Positions 7,269-11,439 of a stretch of 11,439 bases of DNA are shown here, piece after piece. Position 1 is the stretch's first letter; each line of letters opens with the position of its first letter. The DNA is taken from NCBI GenBank assembly GCA_013203015.1, contig JABMPO010000389.1, positions 1 through 11,439 of the forward strand, given 5' to 3'. This DNA is from Fidelibacterota bacterium (GTDB lineage Bacteria; Fidelibacterota; Marinisomatia; Marinisomatales; TCS56). A program made the translations under genes and the position numbers. Under the pieces are notes generated by a model, which saw nothing but the letters and a program-made list of their open reading frames with translations, was not told the DNA's origin and made no database searches.

Positions 7269-7302
7269 AAAAAGGCTGCCCGTAAAAGGCAGCCTTTTTT
7301 TT
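7269..7302 (+). terminator. Rho-independent terminator closing the motor operon
   Basis: GGCTGCC (7274-7280) pairs with GGCAGCC (7288-7294) around a seven-base loop. A5 before and T8 after (7295-7302) extend the stem and give the U tract. It begins 21 bases after the FliG-like stop, so tryptophanase is most likely transcribed separately. Confidence 0.95.
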
Positions 7303-7414
7303 GCTAGCTATGGCACCTTTTTCGGTTTTGAAAGAGTAAAAAGCAAATGATTTCATCCGGTGTTGAGCAAGGTTAATTTGTAGTCCGATTAAATAAGAGG
7401 ATATGGGCTAAATC

Positions 7415-8815
7415 ATGCCGGAAAAACCACGTTTTCGCACTGTAATCGAACCGTTTATCATTAAATCCGTCCAACCGATTCGCATGACTTCTGTGGCCGA
7501 GCGGGAAAAATATTTAAAAGAAGCACATTATAATTTATTCAAGATTGAAGCTCAGAACGTGTTGATTGACCTGCTCACCGATAGCGGTACCGGTGCCATG
7601 AGTTCGGAACAGTGGGCGGCCATCATGCGTGGTGACGAATCCTATGCCGGCAGTGTCAGCTACCAGCGCTTTGAGAAGGCGGTCAAAGAAATATTTGGTT
7701 TCACCCATGTGATTCCCACTCACCAGGGGCGGGCGGCGGAGCGCATCCTGTTTTCAGTGATGTGCAGAGCAGGCGATGTGGTGCCCAACAACACCCATTT
7801 TGATACCACCCGCGCCAATGTGGAATTCCGGGGTGCTCAGGCGCTTGATCTAGTGATCGATGAAGGCCGCGATCCCGCCAGCATCCACCCCTTCAAAGGC
7901 AATATGGATCTGGAAAAACTGGAAGCGCTGATCAAGCGAGTGGGAGCAGGAAAAATCCCCCTTTGCATGTTAACGGTGACTAATAATTCCGGTGGCGGTC
8001 AACCGGTTTCCATGGCAAACATCAAAGCTACTCGCACCCTGCTGAACAAGTATGGGGTTCCGCTGTATTTCGACGCTTGTCGTTTCGCTGAAAATGCTTA
8101 TTTTATCAAGCTGCGTGAGCCGGGCTACGAGAATATATCAGTACGAGAAATCGTGCAGGAAATGTTCAGCTTCGGCGATGGTTGCACCATGAGCGCCAAG
8201 AAAGACGGCCTGGTCAATATCGGTGGATTTCTCTGTACCAATGAAGGCGATCTGGCTCGACAGGAAAAAGATTTATTGATTTTAACTGAAGGATTTCCCA
8301 CCTATGGCGGACTGGCCGGTCGCGATCTGGAGGCCATCGCCGTGGGATTGAACGAAGTGCTGAACGAAGACTATTTACTCTACCGCATTTCTGAGACAAA
8401 ATACCTGGGTGAAGGTTTGACTAACCTGGGTTATCCCATTGTTCAACCGCCCGGCGGCCATGCCATTTATATCGATGCTAAAGCGTTGTTGCCGCAGATT
8501 CAACCCCTGCAATATCCGGGGCAGGCACTGTCGATCGAACTCTATCGGGCCGGCGGTATTCGCACGGTGGAAATCGGATCGGTTATGTTTGGAAAAATCG
8601 ATCACAAAACTGGCACTGAAGCACCTGGCGCCATGGAACTGGTTCGTCTGGCACTGCCGCGCCGTACTCACACTCAAAGCCATATTGACTATGTGCTGGA
8701 AGTAGCCAAGGAAGTCTTCGACACCCGGGATCAAATCCCCGGTTACCGGATAACGGAGCAACCGCCATTCTTGCGACATTTTACGGCTAAGTTCGAGCCG
8801 GTTAAAAGCTCCTAA
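7415..8815 (+). CDS. tnaA: Tryptophanase (L-tryptophan indole-lyase)
   Basis: 466 aa, usual length for this PLP-dependent family; it splits L-tryptophan into indole, pyruvate and ammonia in the cytoplasm. The family start is visible (IEPFIIKSVQPIR), followed by IDLLTDSGTGAMSSEQWAA, GDESYAGS and PTHQGRAAE. The PLP signature is FGDGCTMSAKKDGLVNIGGF with K263 as the PLP lysine; FDACRFAENAYFIK (219-232) binds the cofactor. Tyrosine phenol-lyase is the close alternative. D130 (HFDTTR) and I387 (GIRTVEIGSV) are tryptophanase-like, where tyrosine phenol-lyase has Thr and Arg. An in-frame TAA lies directly before ATC-ATG, so no longer start is possible; the AAGAGGA at 7395-7401 is rather far (13 bases). 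The 112-base leader after the terminator shows no convincing promoter and no Trp-containing TnaC-like leader. Gene stands alone. Confidence 0.93.
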   Translation: MPEKPRFRTVIEPFIIKSVQPIRMTSVAEREKYLKEAHYNLFKIEAQNVLIDLLTDSGTGAMSSEQWAAIMRGDESYAGSVSYQRFEKAVKEIFGFTHVIPTHQGRAAERILFSVMCRAGDVVPNNTHFDTTRANVEFRGAQALDLVIDEGRDPASIHPFKGNMDLEKLEALIKRVGAGKIPLCMLTVTNNSGGGQPVSMANIKATRTLLNKYGVPLYFDACRFAENAYFIKLREPGYENISVREIVQEMFSFGDGCTMSAKKDGLVNIGGFLCTNEGDLARQEKDLLILTEGFPTYGGLAGRDLEAIAVGLNEVLNEDYLLYRISETKYLGEGLTNLGYPIVQPPGGHAIYIDAKALLPQIQPLQYPGQALSIELYRAGGIRTVEIGSVMFGKIDHKTGTEAPGAMELVRLALPRRTHTQSHIDYVLEVAKEVFDTRDQIPGYRITEQPPFLRHFTAKFEPVKSS

Positions 8816-8840
8816 CACGAAGACACTAAGAACACAGAAT
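8815..8840 (+). repeat. Short imperfect CAC-rich tandem repeat after tnaA
   Basis: Three imperfect ~8-9 base units (CACGAAGA, CACTAAGAA, CACAGAAT) start at the tnaA stop. Similar CACGAAGACAC strings occur scattered in intergenic DNA of many environmental bacteria, as I recall; their origin is unclear. The rest of the 8816-9026 gap shows no gene, RNA or terminator I can support. Confidence 0.4.
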
Positions 8841-9026
8841 ATTATATCATTATAGCCTGTGTTGACCGGCGAAGAAGAGTGGAATATTCAATATGTCAGC
8901 GCTTAATTGGTGTTTTGTGCTGATGTTGTAAAAAAAGAAAGCCATTCTAAGAAACAGTTAACATCCATTAAAGAGTTTTCGGCGATATCCACTGAAATAC
9001 CTTAGAACCGTAGTTGGTTTGGGTGG

Positions 9027-9055
9027 TTGACAAAACCATATTAAACGTGTATACT
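9027..9055 (+). promoter_or_regulatory. Consensus sigma-70 promoter of the lipoprotein gene
   Basis: TTGACA (9027-9032), a 17-base spacer and TATACT (9050-9055) give a near-perfect housekeeping promoter. The start point would fall near 9061-9063, leaving a leader of about 36-38 bases before ATG 9099. No operator repeat was seen around it. Confidence 0.85.
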
Positions 9056-9098
9056 GTTATTGTTGATATTTTATTAAAAGTGTAAATAGGTGTGTATC

Positions 9099-9800
9099 AT
9101 GAATATATATAAGTTGAGTGTTATATATCTGCTGGCGGTAACAATGATGGCCTGCAGTAATAATAATGAACAAAATCCCCTCGCGTTGCAAGAAAGTGTT
9201 CAAAAGAGCATATCTTTTATAATAACTGCCAATAATGAAGTTTTGATAGTTTCACATTCGGATGTTATAGAGCAAGACATAATTCAGGCATTTTATGTAT
9301 TGCAGACTGAATCAACATTGGGAATTAATCTACCACTAGAACCAATTAGTGGTACAGTTGAACAGCTAGAAGATCGAATAATTGTGAGAGAAAATAAATC
9401 AGGACAAGAATATGTTTTTTGTATCACAGATGAGTCTGGATATAAAGACAAGCAAATTTTGGTGATAGGATACGGTTTATCAAAACATAAGGGAGAGTTC
9501 CCAGTTCCAATGATATTTAAAATGATTGACGATTCAATCTATGAAACAATCTATAGATATAATTGCCAGCTTTTAAAAAAGGAACCTCAATTCGACGAGC
9601 TGAATAAACCGAACCCCCAGCCCATACATGACTGCGGAACCTCTAGTTGTAGTGTGTCATGGACAGTCGGTATTGCATCATACGGTTGCTCTGTTTCTTG
9701 TCGTGACGGTTACCGCGCTGTGTGCAAGGCGGATGTTGGCTGCAATTGTGAGCCTTGTGGTTCTACGGGAACTGTTGAGGGCGATGGATCCTCAAACTAA
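9099..9800 (+). CDS. Cys-rich lipoprotein of unknown function, AT-rich gene
   Basis: 233 aa from ATG 9099, which has AGG at 9088-9090 as ribosome binding site; the in-frame GTG at 9090 overlaps that site and is less likely. Residues 1-19 (YLLAVTMMAC) form a lipoprotein signal peptide with a slightly imperfect lipobox, C19 being the lipidated residue. The middle (~30-160) is a mixed alpha/beta region with no family I recognise. The last part has eight Cys in 42 residues (179, 184, 197, 201, 209, 215, 217, 220), in CGTSSCSVSW, GCSVSC and GCNCEPCG, which suggests disulfides or metal binding. Codon use is visibly more AT-rich (many ATA, TTA, AGA) than in its neighbours, a sign of recent acquisition. 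It has its own promoter and terminator, so it forms a single-gene unit. Confidence 0.85.
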   Translation: MNIYKLSVIYLLAVTMMACSNNNEQNPLALQESVQKSISFIITANNEVLIVSHSDVIEQDIIQAFYVLQTESTLGINLPLEPISGTVEQLEDRIIVRENKSGQEYVFCITDESGYKDKQILVIGYGLSKHKGEFPVPMIFKMIDDSIYETIYRYNCQLLKKEPQFDELNKPNPQPIHDCGTSSCSVSWTVGIASYGCSVSCRDGYRAVCKADVGCNCEPCGSTGTVEGDGSSN

Positions 9801-9822
9801 TATTTTTAAATAGTTAACAAAA

Positions 9823-9853
9823 AGAAAAGGGCTTTAATAATAAGCCCTTTTCT
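9823..9853. terminator. Bidirectional terminator between convergent genes
   Basis: A 12-bp stem (9823-9834 with 9842-9853, core AAAAGGGCTT/AAGCCCTTTT) has a seven-base loop. On the + strand it ends in TTTTCTCTATATT; on the - strand a T-rich tract (TTTTTG) follows the stem. It lies 22 bases after the lipoprotein stop and 20 bases beyond the dikinase stop on the other strand, so it can serve both. Confidence 0.88.
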
Positions 9854-9873
9854 CTATATTAGATTTAGTTTTA

Positions 9874-11439
9874 TTATTTGTTATTTAGCGCGGCATGAGC
9901 GGCGGCCAGACGGGCAATTGGTACCCGGAACGGTGAACAACTGACGTAATTCAAACCATTCTTGTGGCAGAAGTCGATACTGGCCGGATCGCCACCGTGC
10001 TCACCACAGATACCGATCTTCAGATCATCGCGCACCTTACGGCCTTTTTCCACGGCAATTTCGATTAATTGTCCTACGCCGGTGATATCCAGACTCTGGA
10101 AGGGATCGTGGGCCATGATTTTATTATCAAGATACATGGGCAGGAAACCGCCGATGTCATCACGGGAGAAACCGTAAGTAGTCTGGGTTAGATCGTTGGT
10201 ACCAAAACTGAAGAACTCGGCTTTGGCGGCGATCTGGTCGGCGGTTAAACAAGCGCGCGGCAGTTCGATCATCGTACCCACCAAGTACTTGAATTCGACG
10301 CCGGTTTCTTCCATCACCTGGGCGGCGACGGTTCTTACAATTGATTCCTGGTTGTCATACTCGGTATAGGTGCCTACCAGCGGAATCATAACTTCCGGCC
10401 GTACATCCATACCTGATTTGGTGAGCTCGGCGGTGGCCTCAAAAACGGCGCGAGCCTGCATCTCGGTGATTTCCGGATAGGCGACACCCAGCCGACAACC
10501 GCGATGTCCCAGCATGGGATTTAATTCGTGCAAGGAGGTGATGCGGGTGTTGATTGTTTGCACTGGAATATTGATCGCAGCGGACAATTCTTTAACCTGT
10601 TCATCATCGAGAGTGATAAACTCGTGCAGTGGCGGGTCCAGCAGGCGAATTGTCACCGGCAGGCCTTCCATAGCTTTTAGTATGCCTTTGAAATCTTCGC
10701 GCTGGAAGGGCAATAGTTCGTTGACTGCGGCACGGCGCTGTTCCACATTTTCCGCCAGGATCATTTTCCGCATGGCCATAATTCGCTTGGGATCGAAGAA
10801 CATGTGCTCGGTCCGGCAAAGGCCAATACCTTCAGCGCCAAAGGCCCGGGCCTGGGCTGAGTCGGCAGGACTATCGGCGTTAGTGCGGATACCAAGCTGG
10901 CGGGTTTCGTCGGCCCATTGCATTAATTCGGCATACCACTTGTTGGATTCGGGATCGGCTGCCTGTTCGGAAATTTTATCAAGGTAAATCACGCCCTTGG
11001 TACCGTTCATGGAAATCCAATCGCCTTCTTTGATCGTCTGACCATTAACAGTCATTGTTTTAGTGCGCCAACTGATATTCAAGGCACTGCAACCGACGAT
11101 ACAACATTTACCCCAACCGCGTGCCACCAGGGCAGCGTGGGAAGTCATACCGCCTTTGGCGGTTAATATTGCCATGGCCGCGTGCATGCCGTGGACATCT
11201 TCCGGGGAAGTCTCGTTGCGGACCAGAATTACCTGCATGCCTTTTTTGGCCCAGGCTTCGGCCTCGTCGGCGGTGAAAACCACCTGACCACTGGCGCCAC
11301 CGGGTCCGGCGGGTAAGCCTTTGGCCAGTACAGACGCAACTCTTTCAGATTCTGGGTCTAGCATGGGGTGCAGTAATTCGTCTAATTGAGCTGGCGCTAC
11401 GCGCAAGATTGCTTCTTCCTTAGAGATCAGATTTTCATG
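9874..11439 (-). CDS. ppdK: Pyruvate, phosphate dikinase, C-terminal part (5' end outside window)
   Basis: 521 residues are visible, about 60% of a ~875 aa enzyme. The frame stays open to the window end (ISKEEAILRVAP upstream of the TTG at 11406), so that TTG is not a start. The enzyme interconverts pyruvate, ATP and Pi with PEP, AMP and PPi. The phosphohistidine domain has GGMTSHAALVARG (visible residues 96-108) with catalytic H101. The PEP/pyruvate barrel follows, with GIGLCRTEHMFF, RLLDPPLHEF, FSFGTNDLTQTTYGFSRDD and GICGEHGGDPAS, whose Cys (visible residue 478) matches the acid/base Cys831 of the clostridial enzyme by distance from the C-terminus. VSCSPFRVPIARLAAAHAAL closes the protein. 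PEP synthase lacks several of these motifs. A PPi-dependent glycolytic or gluconeogenic role would suit an anaerobe. Confidence 0.96.
   Translation of the reverse strand, partial: HENLISKEEAILRVAPAQLDELLHPMLDPESERVASVLAKGLPAGPGGASGQVVFTADEAEAWAKKGMQVILVRNETSPEDVHGMHAAMAILTAKGGMTSHAALVARGWGKCCIVGCSALNISWRTKTMTVNGQTIKEGDWISMNGTKGVIYLDKISEQAADPESNKWYAELMQWADETRQLGIRTNADSPADSAQARAFGAEGIGLCRTEHMFFDPKRIMAMRKMILAENVEQRRAAVNELLPFQREDFKGILKAMEGLPVTIRLLDPPLHEFITLDDEQVKELSAAINIPVQTINTRITSLHELNPMLGHRGCRLGVAYPEITEMQARAVFEATAELTKSGMDVRPEVMIPLVGTYTEYDNQESIVRTVAAQVMEETGVEFKYLVGTMIELPRACLTADQIAAKAEFFSFGTNDLTQTTYGFSRDDIGGFLPMYLDNKIMAHDPFQSLDITGVGQLIEIAVEKGRKVRDDLKIGICGEHGGDPASIDFCHKNGLNYVSCSPFRVPIARLAAAHAALNNK

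Noticed and set aside
7303..7414. TnaC-like leader peptide ahead of tryptophanase.
   Set aside because: The two nine-codon mini-ORFs here (MAPFSVLKE and MISSGVEQG) contain no Trp and no ribosome binding site worth noting.
7415..8815. Tyrosine phenol-lyase.
   Set aside because: Asp130 and Ile387 are the tryptophanase-type residues where tyrosine phenol-lyase has Thr and Arg.
8893..8931. Twelve-codon ORF MSALNWCFVLML in the gap before the lipoprotein gene.
   Set aside because: No ribosome binding site or recognisable role; chance ORFs of this size are expected.
10514..10987. 157-codon ORF on the + strand inside the dikinase gene.
   Set aside because: It runs antisense to a strongly conserved enzyme and its composition mirrors that gene, so it is a shadow frame.

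Overview
The window holds nine genes and reads like a draft-genome contig from a Gram-negative (diderm) bacterium of moderate GC. The outer-membrane-style barrel protein, the Sec signal peptides, a YbgF/CpoB-like TPR protein, a lipoprotein, pyruvate phosphate dikinase and tryptophanase suggest a peptide-fermenting, mostly anaerobic member of the broad FCB/candidate-phylum group. This assignment is an inference. The best promoter seen has an E. coli-like -35/-10, which argues against Bacteroidetes proper. No rRNA or other taxonomic marker is present.

Bases 1-7302 (+ strand) form one tight six-gene operon closed by a strong intrinsic terminator. The order is: (1) a 5'-truncated protein with a coiled coil, an LSm-like beta segment and an FxLYD-like C-terminus; (2) an exported coiled-coil/TPR protein resembling YbgF/CpoB; (3) an exported beta-rich, barrel-like protein with a coiled coil and TPRs at its C-terminus; (4) MotA; (5) MotB; (6) a reduced FliF-like ring protein; (7302 end) (7) is not a gene but the terminator that follows a FliG-like rotor protein, which is the last gene of the operon (6318-7247). 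Counting the partial first gene, the operon therefore shows seven open reading frames: three envelope proteins, two stator proteins and two rotor proteins. None of the flagellar export, rod, hook, filament, FliM/FliN or chemotaxis genes is visible.

The FliF-like protein is the most telling part. It keeps only the RBM3-like (YscJ/FliF C-terminal) module, placed after a cleavable signal peptide. A long periplasmic coiled coil follows, then one membrane helix, a Pro/Lys-rich cytoplasmic linker and a FliG-binding-like helix. The FliG-like protein keeps all three FliG regions but has a divergent torque helix. My reading is a stand-alone ion-driven rotary machine that uses a MotAB stator and a FliF/FliG rotor to drive something in the periplasm or outer membrane, such as surface motility, transport or envelope remodelling. 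Its biological output cannot be read from the sequence.

Downstream of the operon lie a monocistronic tryptophanase gene (7415-8815, +), a 283-base gap with a short CAC-rich repeat and a consensus sigma-70 promoter, an AT-rich gene for a Cys-rich lipoprotein (9099-9800, +), a bidirectional terminator, and the 3' part of a convergent pyruvate phosphate dikinase gene (9874 to the window end, - strand).
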